Origin: Holophagaceae bacterium
Lineage (GTDB): Bacteria > Acidobacteriota > Holophagae > Holophagales > Holophagaceae
Assembly (NCBI GenBank): GCA_016722505.1
Contig: JADKJH010000001.1
Span: forward strand, 1,116,001 to 1,180,000
Direction: 5' to 3'
DNA: 64,000 nt
The translations under genes and the position numbers were made by a program. The notes under the pieces were generated by a model. The model was not told where the DNA came from and made no database searches. It was given only the letters and a program-made list of their open reading frames with translations. Each line of letters begins with the position of its first letter. Position 1 is the stretch's first letter. Below, piece by piece: positions 17,565 to 26,207 of this stretch.

Positions 17565-18753
17565 CTATTTCCAGCTGGCCCAGTAGTCCAGGTTCTCCAC
17601 CAGTTCCGCGGCGGGCGTGGCCTTCAGCGGACGGTAGGTGTCCACCATGACGGCGACTTCGTCGGTGCGGTCCTTGGTGCGGCTCAGGGGGATGGCTTTG
17701 GGGTGCGGCCCATGGTGGATGCCCTGGGGATGCCAGGTGACCATGCCTTGGCCGATGCCGTCGCGGCTGAAGAAATGGCCGTCGGAGTAGAACAGCACTT
17801 CGTCGTAATCGATGTTCCGGTGGTAGAAGGGCACGCGCATGGCGCCTTCCTCCTCCTCGAAGGGGCGGGGCAGGAAGGAGCAGATGACGAAATTCTGCGC
17901 CATGAACGTGGTGTGCACGCTCGGCGGCAGATGGTAGCGGTGGCTCATCACCGGGCGGATGTCCTTCACGTTGATGCGCCACACGGTGAGATCGCCCTTC
18001 CAGCCCACGGCATCCAGCGGATTGAAGGGGTAGAACACCTTCGTGATCTGGTTCTCGCGCTTGATATGGACGGCCCATTCGCGGCCTGCGTCTTCGGTGT
18101 AATCCGCCAACTCCGGCGTGTCGATCATGGCGGGATCGAACAGCGCGTTGGGACCGAGCATCCCCCGGTCCGGCAGCGTGATCTCACTGAAGGACTCGAT
18201 CAGCAGGTAGCGTTGCACCTCGTCGTGGGGAAGAAACCGGTACGTGGTGCCCCGGGGAATGACGATGTAATCGCCTTTTTCGTAATCCAGATTCCCGAAA
18301 GTCGCTTTCGAACTTCCCGCCGCCGGTCTGGATGTAGAAGACATCATCGCCATCGGCATTGCGGTAGAAGAAATCCATGGGTTCCGGGGCCACGTAGTGC
18401 ATCGCCACATCGCTGTTGTGCAGGATGCAGACCGGCGCGAAGGCGATTTCCCGTGAACCGAACATGGATTCCAGCAGCGCTCCCGCCCGCGCCTGCTGCA
18501 ACAGCGCATCGCCCTCGACCGCTGGGTCCACAGGAAAGATTTTGTTCAGGTCGTAGCTGTGGGGCGTGAGTGGGCCCTCGATGCGGGTCCACGCCGTGGG
18601 TGGATGCAGACGGTAGAGATGGGTCGTCTTTCCGAAAAACCCCTGCCGTGCGTGCTCTTCCTCGAATGTGCCCTCCGGAAGGTCAACATGGGCTTGGCGG
18701 GAATGGCGGCCTTTGCGGAGGGGGAAGAGCGGCGTGGTTTTTTTGTCGGACAT
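17565..18753 (-). CDS. hmgA: Homogentisate 1,2-dioxygenase (frameshifted)
   Basis: About 395 residues after removing one base near 18298. The N-terminal frame starts at ATG 18753 (MSDKKTTPLFPLRKGRHSRQ) and ends around FYIQTGGGKFESDF; the C-terminal frame resumes with GNLDYEKGDYIVIPRGTTY and runs to the stop. Cupin-type motifs and the His-rich HPQGIHHGPHP segment near the C-terminus fit the iron-binding site. The enzyme opens the aromatic ring of homogentisate in tyrosine/phenylalanine breakdown. The frame change lies in a TTT run (GACTTTCGGG; GACTTCGGG keeps frame), so a sequencing insertion is likely. No fumarylacetoacetase gene is adjacent, but 16889-17564 might hold a decayed neighbour. 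Confidence 0.85.
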
Positions 18754-18822
18754 GGGGCGCCTCTGGTCAGAAATTCGAATGGCTCGATGTCTCAATGATG
18801 CCGGATTAGATGATCCCGCTAC

Positions 18823-19010
18823 TCCCCTTGCATGAAGGGATACCGATAGTCGGTGGCGGGGACGAAGGATTGGCGAGTCGAGCGCAGCGAGAGGACAGGA
18901 CTAGATGTCCTGTCCGTGCGAGCCGATCGAGACCAGCCCTTGGCCACACTGCAAATCATGTCATTCCCCTTGCATGAAGGGATACCGATAGTCGGTGGCG
19001 GGGACGAAGG
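18823..19010. repeat. 46-bp direct repeat flanking a palindromic insert
   Basis: The last 46 bases at the 3' end of the P5C dehydrogenase gene (18965-19010) are repeated exactly at 18823-18868. Between the copies lie 96 bp containing the perfect inverted repeat GGACAGGAC-TAGAT-GTCCTGTCC (18893-18915) and flanking GAGTCGAGCGCAGCGAGA / CGAGCCGATCGAGA words. This looks like a small palindromic element with duplicated target sequence. Between two minus-strand genes it could also act as a terminator. Confidence 0.75.
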
Positions 19011-20592
19011 TCTCCTTGATGGTCCGCGGGCTGATCCAGCGCACCAGATTCAGGATGGAGCCGGCCTTGTCGTTGGTGCCCGAGGCCCGGGCGCCGCCGA
19101 AAGGCTGTTGGCCCACCACCGCGCCTGTGGGCTTGTCATTGATGTAGAAATTGCCCGCCGCGTTGCGGAGGGCCTCCATGGCCTGCTGCACGGCCTTCCG
19201 ATCCTGGCTGAAGACAGCGCCGGTAAGGGCGTAGGGACTCGTCTGATCCAACGTATGCAGGATTTCCGTCCAGTGGTGCTCGTCGTAGACATGGACCGTG
19301 AGCACGGGTCCAAACAGTTCCTCGCACATGGTTTTGTACTTGGGATCCTTGGCTACGATCACCGTTGGCCGCACAAAATATCCTACGGAATCATCACACT
19401 GGCCTCCCACCAGAATGCTGGCATCGGGGGACGCTTTCGCTGCTTCGATGGCGTCCTTTTGCGTTTGGAAAGAACCCGCATCAATGACTGCGCCCATAAA
19501 ATTGGAGAAATCACTCACATCGCCCATCTTGATGCTTTCAACCTGCGCCGCGAGCTGGTCTTTCACCTTGGGCCAAAGGTTCGAAGGGATGTAGACACGG
19601 CTGGCGGCGCTGCATTTCTGTCCCTGGTATTCAAAAGCGCCGCGCACGATGGCGGTCACCAGTGCGTTTACGTCGGCGCTGGGATGGGCAAGGATGAAAT
19701 CCTTGCCGCCGGTCTCGCCCACTAACCGCGGATACGCCCGGTACTTGCCGATATTGGTGCCGATGGATTTCCACATTCCGTGGAATACGGAAGTTGAACC
19801 CGTGAAGTGGATGCCTGCCAGATGGCTGTCGGCGAGCACCGGATCGCCAATGGACCGGCCCGATCCGTAGACCAGATTGATCACGCCATCAGGGAGTCCC
19901 GCCGCCTTGAGCAGCTCCATGAGGAAGTGCGCGCTGTAGACAGCCGTAGAAGCAGGCTTCCAGATCACCGTATTGCCGCACAGCGCCGGCGCCGTGGGCA
20001 GATTGCCCGCGATGGAGGTGAAGTTGAAAGGTGTCACCGCGAACACGAAGCCTTCGAGGGGCCTATGTTCCAGGCGGTTCCACATGCCGGGCTGGGAATC
20101 CGGCTGTTCTTTCAAGAGCTGTTGATAAAAAGCGACGTTGAAGCGGAAGAAATCCACGAGTTCGCAAGCGGAATCAATTTCAGCCTGGTGGCAGGTCTTG
20201 CTCTGGCCCAACATGGTGGCGGCGTTGATGGTGTCGCGCCAGGGCCCAGCCAGCAGGTCGGCAGCTTTGAGGAAGACCGCCGCGCGGGCGTCCCAGGGCA
20301 TCGCCGCCCACTCCTTATGGGCGTGCATGGCGCCGTGGATGGCCAGTTTCACTTCCTCTTGTCCACCCATGTGGAAATCAGCAAGGACATGCTGATGATC
20401 ATGCGGCATCACCGCCTTGCCTTTTTTCTCGCCGTGGATCTGATGTCCGTTGATGACCATTGGAAGGTCCAGCTTCTTGGACCCCATCTCCTTGAGTTTT
20501 GCCTTCAGGCTCACCCGCTCTGGTGTCCCCGGGGCATAGGATTTCACCGGTTCGTTGATGGGAGTGGGAACTTTAAAGATGCCAAGGGACAT
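18961..20592 (-). CDS. pruA: L-glutamate gamma-semialdehyde (1-pyrroline-5-carboxylate) dehydrogenase
   Basis: A 543-residue aldehyde dehydrogenase of the ALDH4 type. It starts SLGIFKVPTPINEPVKSYAPGTPER, the typical N-terminus of this group. Motifs: VTPFNFTSIAGNLP (NAD site), FTGSTSVF, VGETGGKDFI (general-base Glu), FEYQGQKCSAASRVY (catalytic Cys), and EELFGPVLTVHVY. It oxidises glutamate semialdehyde to glutamate with NAD in proline and arginine catabolism. A good ribosome site (GGAGC) precedes ATG 20592. No proline dehydrogenase domain is fused. Its 3' end is part of a direct repeat. Confidence 0.93.
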   Translation of the reverse strand: MSLGIFKVPTPINEPVKSYAPGTPERVSLKAKLKEMGSKKLDLPMVINGHQIHGEKKGKAVMPHDHQHVLADFHMGGQEEVKLAIHGAMHAHKEWAAMPWDARAAVFLKAADLLAGPWRDTINAATMLGQSKTCHQAEIDSACELVDFFRFNVAFYQQLLKEQPDSQPGMWNRLEHRPLEGFVFAVTPFNFTSIAGNLPTAPALCGNTVIWKPASTAVYSAHFLMELLKAAGLPDGVINLVYGSGRSIGDPVLADSHLAGIHFTGSTSVFHGMWKSIGTNIGKYRAYPRLVGETGGKDFILAHPSADVNALVTAIVRGAFEYQGQKCSAASRVYIPSNLWPKVKDQLAAQVESIKMGDVSDFSNFMGAVIDAGSFQTQKDAIEAAKASPDASILVGGQCDDSVGYFVRPTVIVAKDPKYKTMCEELFGPVLTVHVYDEHHWTEILHTLDQTSPYALTGAVFSQDRKAVQQAMEALRNAAGNFYINDKPTGAVVGQQPFGGARASGTNDKAGSILNLVRWISPRTIKETFVPATDYRYPFMQGE

Positions 20593-20682
20593 GGGTGCTC
20601 CAGGAAACGATCATTGTAGGGCGAGTGCGGTGTGATTGGGGCCATGAGCTAGACGGCTGGATTCATGGGGTGTCGCCCACAA

Positions 20683-20712
20683 ACAAATCGGCGCCCAAAG
20701 GCGCCGATTTGT
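20683..20712. terminator. Perfect 13-bp stem-loop terminator
   Basis: ACAAATCGGCGCC (20683-20695), loop CAAA, then GGCGCCGATTTGT (20700-20712) form a perfect stem, with AAAC on one side and TAAAG on the other. It is downstream of the HU gene on the minus strand and upstream of the P5C dehydrogenase gene. Confidence 0.85.
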
Positions 20713-20742
20713 AAAGCTCGTGGCTCAAAGCTCAAAACCGAA

Positions 20743-21042
20743 TTACATCTGATCCTTCAAGCCCTTGGCGACCTTGAAGACGACCTTGCGGCCGGCGGGA
20801 ATGCTGATCTTTTCGCCGGTCTTGGGATTGCGGCCCATCTTGGGCTTGGTGTCGCGCACTTCGAAGGTGCCCAGGCCGAACAGGTTCACACGGTTGCCGG
20901 ACAGCAGGACCGCCACGACATCGTCGCGCAGACTGTCGATGACGGCTTTCGCCTTGGCCTTGGTGAGGTCGTGGCTCTCAGCCAATTTGGCGGCGAGTTC
21001 GGCGATTCCGAAGGTATCTGGCTTGGTAGTGGATTTGGTCAT
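20743..21042 (-). CDS. hup: HU family DNA-binding protein
   Basis: A 99-residue histone-like protein. The C-terminal arm signature NRVNLFGLGTFEVRDTKPKMGRNPKTGE matches the DNA-bending beta arm of HU/IHF (usual GFGTF, RNP(K/R)TGE). The N-terminal helices FGIAELAAKLAESHDLTKAKAKAVIDSL form the dimer body. It compacts and bends DNA as a dimer. The N-terminus is about nine residues longer than in E. coli HU. An AGGAG site precedes ATG 21042, and a clean terminator follows. Confidence 0.95.
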   Translation of the reverse strand: MTKSTTKPDTFGIAELAAKLAESHDLTKAKAKAVIDSLRDDVVAVLLSGNRVNLFGLGTFEVRDTKPKMGRNPKTGEKISIPAGRKVVFKVAKGLKDQM

Positions 21043-21201
21043 GGATGCTCCTAAAAAAGGTTCAATGAAAGCATGGGGGATGCTTGCCCTTGGCTTCCGG
21101 AATGGTTCGGAAATCGACCGCGTGGAGGAAGTGCATCAATGCATCAATGTTCGATGACTTCGATGTTTGATACGTGGTCGGCGGACGGATGAAGGATTGA
21201 A

Positions 21202-21648
21202 CTACTCGGCGATGGCCGTCACATCCAGGTTCAGTTTGGCGATGACACCCTGGTACAGGCGGATCTCTACCACATACGCGCCCACATCCTTGATCTGCGG
21301 CATCGTGATGGTGTGGCGGTCCACGATGAAGCCCTTGGTCTTGAGCTGGTCGGCCACTTCGGCGTTGGTGACGCTTCCGAAGAGATGGCCGGTTTCACCG
21401 GCTTTCTTGGCGAAGGACAGGCCGACGGCGCTGAGCTTCTCGGCCAAGCTCTGGGCATCAGCGAGTTCTTTGGCGCGGAGTTTCTGGGCCCGCTCCTTCT
21501 CCAGCTCGATCTGGCGCTTGTTGCCAGCGGTCACGGGCAGGGCCAGTTTGCGGGGGAGGAGAAAATTGCGGGCGTACCCATCCTTCACGGTGACCACGTC
21601 ACCGCGTTGGCCTAGCTTCGATACGTTATCGATCAGAAGGATTTCCAT
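21202..21648 (-). CDS. rplI: 50S ribosomal protein L9
   Basis: A 148-residue protein with the classic L9 N-domain: MEILLIDNVSKLGQRGDVVTVKDGYARNFLLPRKLA. A long connecting helix (RQIELEKERAQKLRAKELADAQSLAEKL) and a C-domain (LFGSVTNAEVADQL) follow. It binds 23S rRNA at the base of the L1 stalk. ATG 21648 with GGAG upstream is the standard start; the frame extends 30 codons further without family similarity. L9 genes often sit with rpsF/rpsR, but here the neighbours are HU and a PilZ gene. Confidence 0.97.
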   Translation of the reverse strand: MEILLIDNVSKLGQRGDVVTVKDGYARNFLLPRKLALPVTAGNKRQIELEKERAQKLRAKELADAQSLAEKLSAVGLSFAKKAGETGHLFGSVTNAEVADQLKTKGFIVDRHTITMPQIKDVGAYVVEIRLYQGVIAKLNLDVTAIAE

Positions 21649-21875
21649 GTGCTGCTCCAGGATGGATGGCCAGCGCGTTGTGCGTTGTTCCCGCTTGGTT
21701 AGGTAGGAGACTAGGCTCCGACCAGGATGGCTGCCCAATGAAGGCCCGTTCCGGGAAGGATGACCCGTTTCGGGTGGGAAGCCTCCGTTCCCGCGATGGG
21801 TTGAGGCCGTTCAAACGAAGCGCTTAGTCTATCCTGATCTTGCTCAATGCCCAAGCAGGAATCCCGGGGAGTCCC

Positions 21876-22250
21876 ATGGCCGATTTCACTGAACGCCGCG
21901 ATAACCGCCGCATAGCACTGGGACCGGGCCATACCATCCGGTTCAGAGTCGGTGGGCGCGCATTCAAAGACATCCGTATCACCAACATCAGCGGGAGCGG
22001 ACTGTTCGCCACGGTGGACCGCGGCGAGGCCGGGCAATTCGAAAAAGGCCTTCTGCTCGAAGACCTGGTGCTGGATCATCCCCTGCTTCCAAAAGGCCAT
22101 ATCCGGGCCCAGGTGGTCTACACGCTGGGGTTGGCCCCCGCCGCACCGGCCATGGCCTTCGTGGGTATGGGTCTCCACTTTGTTGAGATGCCCGAAAAAA
22201 CGCAGGAAGACCTGAACAATTTCGTTGCCGCCGCCATGGGGGAAGCCTAG
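21876..22250 (+). CDS. PilZ domain protein
   Basis: A 124-residue single-domain protein. It shows the PilZ cyclic-di-GMP motifs: an N-terminal RRDNRR (RxxxR) at residues 7-12, then D/NxSxxG as TNISGSGLF near residues 37-45, followed by beta strands to GMGLHFVEM. It would bind cyclic-di-GMP and control motility, adhesion or envelope functions. The ATG at 21876 has a GGGGAG site; the TTG at 21840 gives an unconserved extension. An HD-GYP phosphodiesterase gene lies 7 kb away in the same window. Confidence 0.85.
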   Translation: MADFTERRDNRRIALGPGHTIRFRVGGRAFKDIRITNISGSGLFATVDRGEAGQFEKGLLLEDLVLDHPLLPKGHIRAQVVYTLGLAPAAPAMAFVGMGLHFVEMPEKTQEDLNNFVAAAMGEA

Positions 22251-22355
22251 GGCTTGGAGCGAGCCACCCCGGTTGAACTGGAAAAGCTCTTTGATTTTAT
22301 ATTAGGGATCCCCGGCGGATGGGATCACCCGCTGGCGGTCTGAAATCCGATCGCT

Positions 22356-23483
22356 TCAGTCTCTACCAAAGAATCCAAGAATGCCCGTGGCCACTTCTTC
22401 GAGCATCTCCTCGTTCATCTCTGGATAGACGGGAATGCTGAGGACTTCCGCGGCGGCTTGTTCGCTTTCGGGAAATTGGCCCTTTTTATAGCCGAGGCTA
22501 TCGAAGCAGGGCTGCTCATGCAGGCAGATGGGGTAATAGACGGCGGAGCCAATGCCGAGCGACTTCAGGTGGGCCTGCAGCGCGTCGCGCTTGCCGCCCG
22601 CCACACGGAGCGTGAACTGGTTATAGATATGGCGTCCGTCGGGCACGACTTCGTGGGGCATCTGCGCTTCATCTGGAGCGAGGTCTTTCATTCGGCGGTG
22701 GTACCAGGCTGCGTGTTTGCGGCGGCCTTCGTGCCAGCCTTCAAGCATCTCCAGCTTGGCTCGCAGGACGAGGGCTTGCATCTCGTCCATGCGGCCGTTC
22801 ATGCCCACTTCGTGGTGGACGTAGACGGGTTCCATGCCATGCACGCGCAGGCGGCGCACGCGGGCATTCAGGGCTTCATCGTCGCGGATGATGGTCAGGC
22901 CCGCGTCGCCAAAGGCGCCGAGATTCTTGGTCGGATAAAAACTGAAGGCGGTCATCTCGCCGAACTGCCCGGCGTTCAGTCCCCAGCCTTTGGCGCCCAT
23001 GCTCTGGCAGGCGTCTTCGATGACCGGAATATCGAATTGGGCCGCGGCTTCGCAGATGGCGGGCATGTCCGCGAGCTGGCCGAAGAGATGCACCGGAAGG
23101 ATGGCTTTGGTGCGGGGCGTGATCGCCGCTTCCACGAGGGTTCCCGTGGTGTTGAAGCTCTGTGGGTCCAGGTCCACGAACACCGGTTTCGCGCCCATCC
23201 GCGACACCACGCCCGCGGTGGCGAAAAAAGTGAAGGTGGGCATGATCACTTCGTCGCCGGCCTTCACATCAAGGGCCATGAGCGCCACCAGCAGGGCATC
23301 GGTGCCGCTGCTCATGCCCACGCCGAATTTGGCGCCCGCATAGGCCGCGATCTCGGCTTCCAGCCCCTTCACGTTGTCGCCCAGGATGAAGCTGGAGCGG
23401 TCGATGAGCCCACCGATCCCATCGAGTATTTTTTGCTTCACGGCCTGGTTCTGGATGGAGAGATCAAGCATCGGAACGGACAT
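22356..23483 (-). CDS. DegT/DnrJ/EryC1/StrS family aminotransferase
   Basis: A 375-residue PLP-dependent sugar aminotransferase. GVGMSSGTDALLVALMAL binds the PLP phosphate, VIEDACQSMGA holds the Asp that contacts the pyridine nitrogen, and the Schiff-base Lys is in SFYPTKNLGAFGDAG. It converts a nucleotide-linked keto-sugar to an amino sugar for LPS, O-antigen or capsule. No other sugar genes lie beside it, so the exact sugar is unknown. The start ATG 23483 has a GAGGC site. The downstream gap (22251-22355) holds only short GC hairpins. Confidence 0.9.
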   Translation of the reverse strand: MSVPMLDLSIQNQAVKQKILDGIGGLIDRSSFILGDNVKGLEAEIAAYAGAKFGVGMSSGTDALLVALMALDVKAGDEVIMPTFTFFATAGVVSRMGAKPVFVDLDPQSFNTTGTLVEAAITPRTKAILPVHLFGQLADMPAICEAAAQFDIPVIEDACQSMGAKGWGLNAGQFGEMTAFSFYPTKNLGAFGDAGLTIIRDDEALNARVRRLRVHGMEPVYVHHEVGMNGRMDEMQALVLRAKLEMLEGWHEGRRKHAAWYHRRMKDLAPDEAQMPHEVVPDGRHIYNQFTLRVAGGKRDALQAHLKSLGIGSAVYYPICLHEQPCFDSLGYKKGQFPESEQAAAEVLSIPVYPEMNEEMLEEVATGILGFFGRD

Positions 23484-23514
23484 GGGAGCCTCGAAAAAAA
23501 GGAACCGCCAATGG

Positions 23515-23585
23515 CGCGAATGTTCGCTAATTTAAAAAACAAATAAAGTTTTTATTCGTGTTCATTCGCATCATTCGCGGTTCCA
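23515..23585. repeat. Imperfect palindrome overlapping the lysS 3' end
   Basis: GGAACCGCCAATGGCGCGAATG (left) is matched by the iterated right-arm words ATTCGTGTTCATTCGCATCA and ATTCGCGGTTCC, with an A/T-rich loop (TAATTTAAAAAACAAATAAAG). The right arm encodes the last residues of LysS. It could terminate lysS transcription. Confidence 0.6.
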
Positions 23586-25066
23586 AGCTGTTCAGTCTGG
23601 GGCCGCATCAGTGGGAAAAGGATCACATCCCGGATGCTGGCGGCGTTGGTCATGAGCATCACCATGCGGTCGATGCCGACGCCCAGGCCGCCGGTGGGCG
23701 GGAAGCCGTGCTCCAAGGCGTTGACGAAGTCGAGATCCAGCATCATGGCTTCATCGTTGCCGCTTTCACGCTCGCCCATCTGGGACATGAAGCGGCCCAA
23801 CTGGTCCACGGGATCGTTGAGTTCCGAGTAAGCGTTCGCCAACTCCATGCCGCCAATGAACAGCTCGAAGCGGTCTACGAACATGTCGTTGCCGGGCAGG
23901 GTCTTGGTGAGCGGGCTCAGTTCGATGGGGTAATCGATGATGAACGTTGGCTGGATGAGCTGCTTTTCGACGTGATGCTCGAAGAGCTCTCCCAACAGGA
24001 CGCCGGGGCTCTTCTTCTCGATGTCTTCGAAATGCGCTTCCCTGGCGAGGTGCACGATGTCGTCGGTGCGCTCCAGGCGCTCCCGGTCAATCTGGCCGTA
24101 TTCGGCGATGGCATCCTTCAGGCTGAGGCGGCGGAACGGCGTCGCATAGCTGATGGTGGTGTCGCCGAAGGGCCGGTCCAGGCCGCCGCAAAGGGCCGCC
24201 ATTTCCGCGAACAGGTTCTCCGTGAGCACCATCACGTCGCGCAGATCCTCGCCCGCCGCGTAGGATTCCATCATCGTGAATTCCGGGTTGTGGCGGACGC
24301 TCAGGCCTTCGTTGCGGAAATTACGGTTGATCTCGTACACCTTGTGGAAGCCGCCGACGATGAGCCGCTTCAGGTACAGCTCAGGCGCGATCCGCAGGTA
24401 GAGCGGCATGTCCAGCGCGTTGTGGTGGGTGGTGAAGGGCCGCGCCGTGGCGCCGCCCGGAATGGGCTGCATCATGGGCGTTTCCACTTCAAGGTAGCTC
24501 TGCTGCTCCATGTAGTGGCGGATGCCCGCAAGAATTTTCGAACGCAGCACGAAAGTCTGGATCACTTCCGGATTGCTGACCAGATCGAGATAGCGCTGGC
24601 GGTAGCGGAGTTCCTTGTCCTGCAATCCGTGCCACTTTTCCGGCAGGGGCAGCAGCGCCTTGGAGAGGAACTGGACCCGTGCAGCCCGCACCGTGAGTTC
24701 GCCGGTTTTCGTGCGCATGAGCGTGCCCGTAACGCTGATGAAATCGCCCATGTCCAGGAGGCGCACAACTTCCCATTCGGTTTCGTTGAGGGCATCTTTC
24801 CGCATATAGATCTGCAGCTTCTGGCCTGCCTCGCTGATGTTCAGGAAGGCCGTCTTGCCGCTGTCGCGGTAGGCCACGATGCGGCCCATGACCGACACCG
24901 TGTGCGGATGCTCCTCCAGCGCGGGGCCATCATATCCTCCATAAACCTCGATGATGTCGCTGATGCCATGGGTCCTCTCCGCCTTGCGCGGCCACACATC
25001 CAGGCCCAGAGCCTTCAATTTCCCGAGCTTTTCGAGGCGGACCTCACGGTACTGATTGGGGTTCAT
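23552..25066 (-). CDS. lysS: Lysyl-tRNA synthetase, class II
   Basis: A 504-residue class II synthetase. The OB-fold anticodon-binding domain lies in the first 160 residues (VSVMGRIVAYRDSGKTAFLNI). The catalytic core has motif 1 (EVETPMMQPIPGGATARPF), motif 2 (FRNEGLSVRHNPEFTMMESY) and motif 3 (GLGVGIDRMVMLMT). It charges tRNA-Lys. ATG 25066 follows a GGAG site. The C-terminal tail TANDANEHE is encoded by intergenic palindrome words, so the tail is probably an addition. Confidence 0.96.
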   Translation of the reverse strand: MNPNQYREVRLEKLGKLKALGLDVWPRKAERTHGISDIIEVYGGYDGPALEEHPHTVSVMGRIVAYRDSGKTAFLNISEAGQKLQIYMRKDALNETEWEVVRLLDMGDFISVTGTLMRTKTGELTVRAARVQFLSKALLPLPEKWHGLQDKELRYRQRYLDLVSNPEVIQTFVLRSKILAGIRHYMEQQSYLEVETPMMQPIPGGATARPFTTHHNALDMPLYLRIAPELYLKRLIVGGFHKVYEINRNFRNEGLSVRHNPEFTMMESYAAGEDLRDVMVLTENLFAEMAALCGGLDRPFGDTTISYATPFRRLSLKDAIAEYGQIDRERLERTDDIVHLAREAHFEDIEKKSPGVLLGELFEHHVEKQLIQPTFIIDYPIELSPLTKTLPGNDMFVDRFELFIGGMELANAYSELNDPVDQLGRFMSQMGERESGNDEAMMLDLDFVNALEHGFPPTGGLGVGIDRMVMLMTNAASIRDVILFPLMRPQTEQLGTANDANEHE

Positions 25067-25146
25067 GGAATCTCCAAACCTGAATCAGCCAGTTTAGCGC
25101 GTTGTGCGGATGGGCCTGAGCGGGATTCAGGGGTGAGAAGTCTTAG

Positions 25147-25236
25147 AAGTTGAAAAGTTAAAAGGTCGAAAGGTCGAAAAGCCCGGGAGGAAGCTTCTTA
25201 ACTTTTCGACTTTTTAACTTTTTCGACTTTTCAACT
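25147..25236. terminator. Long word-iterated hairpin
   Basis: The left arm (25147-25181) iterates AAGTTGAAAAGTTAAAAGG and GTCGAAAGGTCGAAAAG; the right arm (25197-25236) has CTTAACTTTTCGACTTTTT and AACTTTTTCGACTTTTCAACT. Core: CCCGGGAGGAAGCTTCTT. It follows directly after the stop of the outer-membrane gene on the minus strand and would make a strong T-rich terminator. Confidence 0.7.
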
Positions 25237-25238
25237 AT

Positions 25239-26207
25239 TCAGAACCGGTAGCTCGCGAAAATTGTCAGATCCGGAGCGAAATAGCTGCCGGCCTCCTCAC
25301 TGATGCCGAACCGCCAGTGGGGAAGCCTTTTGTGGGTCACGGTCCAGTACTGCTGCATGCCATCTTTATCCATGCGCGCCAAGTCCACGTGATAGGGATT
25401 TTCGATATAGCCAAGACTGAGTTCCACACCCAGGCCACCGAAAAAGCCATCCCCTTCACCCTGATACCCGCCGCCTACCCAGGCCCGGGTGAACGAACGC
25501 TGTGTGGTGACCGCCTTGAAGGGACTGTCCTTGGGTAGGCCGAAGAAGACGCGCTCGGCCTGCGTGAAGCCGTGCCAGCGGCCTGAACGCTTCCATAAAG
25601 CGCCCCCCACCAACCCATCTGTGCTCCCAGTGCCGGTAAAATTGTCACGTTTGCCCGTGGGCAATTGCACCGAGATCCCGAAGCGTCCGCCCAGGTCTTT
25701 GGTCCCGAAGGGTTTCACCCAGGCGATGTCGGGTTCCAGGAGCACCGTGTCTGATTTTTTCAGATCTACCACCACCACCCCATCCCGCTCCAATCGGTAA
25801 TGGAATTGGTATTTCGGAACGAGATTGCGGCCTCCTTGGGGAATGCTAAGGGCATCGTGGTAGCTGGTGAAAGCCTGGTCCGCGATGCCGCCAGAGCGGG
25901 CAACGACGCGGAAACGCATGTTGAGGTAGCCACCCAACAGTGGTGTGGCGAGATCCGCTGTAAGCTGCCATTCCTCTCCATCGAGGATCGCGTGGGTTCT
26001 ACCATCACCGCTGGTGGCCCGGTCCGGACGCAGAAATTGCGATGTGGCTTCCAGCGTGAGGTTGTCATGTCCCTCAGGCAGCGGCTCGGGAAAGATTTCC
26101 ATCCAAGCCACGCGGTTGGGCCGTGGCGTTGGCGCGCCGCTGATGTCCTGGGCGATGATTGTTCCGCACATGAAGAATGCAGCAATGATGGTATCCGCAG
26201 CCCTCAC
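25239..26207 (-). CDS. Putative outer-membrane protein, DUF3187-like
   Basis: A 322-residue exported protein with signal peptide (RAADTIIAAFFMCGTIIAQ). The rest is rich in alternating beta strands and ends in an aromatic terminal strand (DLTIFASYRF), typical of outer-membrane barrels. Motifs such as GRFGISVQLPTGKRDNFTGTG and WVGGGYQGEGDGFFGGLGVELSLGY recall the DUF3187 family of unknown function. The start is a GTG that overlaps the stop of the upstream gene (GTGA), so the two are co-translated. The family name is a recollection, not a search result. Confidence 0.7.
   Translation of the reverse strand: MRAADTIIAAFFMCGTIIAQDISGAPTPRPNRVAWMEIFPEPLPEGHDNLTLEATSQFLRPDRATSGDGRTHAILDGEEWQLTADLATPLLGGYLNMRFRVVARSGGIADQAFTSYHDALSIPQGGRNLVPKYQFHYRLERDGVVVVDLKKSDTVLLEPDIAWVKPFGTKDLGGRFGISVQLPTGKRDNFTGTGSTDGLVGGALWKRSGRWHGFTQAERVFFGLPKDSPFKAVTTQRSFTRAWVGGGYQGEGDGFFGGLGVELSLGYIENPYHVDLARMDKDGMQQYWTVTHKRLPHWRFGISEEAGSYFAPDLTIFASYRF

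Noticed and set aside
17457..18569. A 370-codon plus-strand frame opposite homogentisate dioxygenase
   Set aside because: Shadow of the dioxygenase; it stays open across the frameshift only because of high GC.
19807..20619. Long plus-strand frame opposite the P5C dehydrogenase gene
   Set aside because: Antisense shadow; the minus-strand gene carries all ALDH motifs and a good ribosome site.
23558..25153. A 531-codon open frame antisense to lysS
   Set aside because: It is the reverse-complement shadow of a well-supported synthetase gene, with low-complexity His/Val/Glu-rich composition and no motifs.
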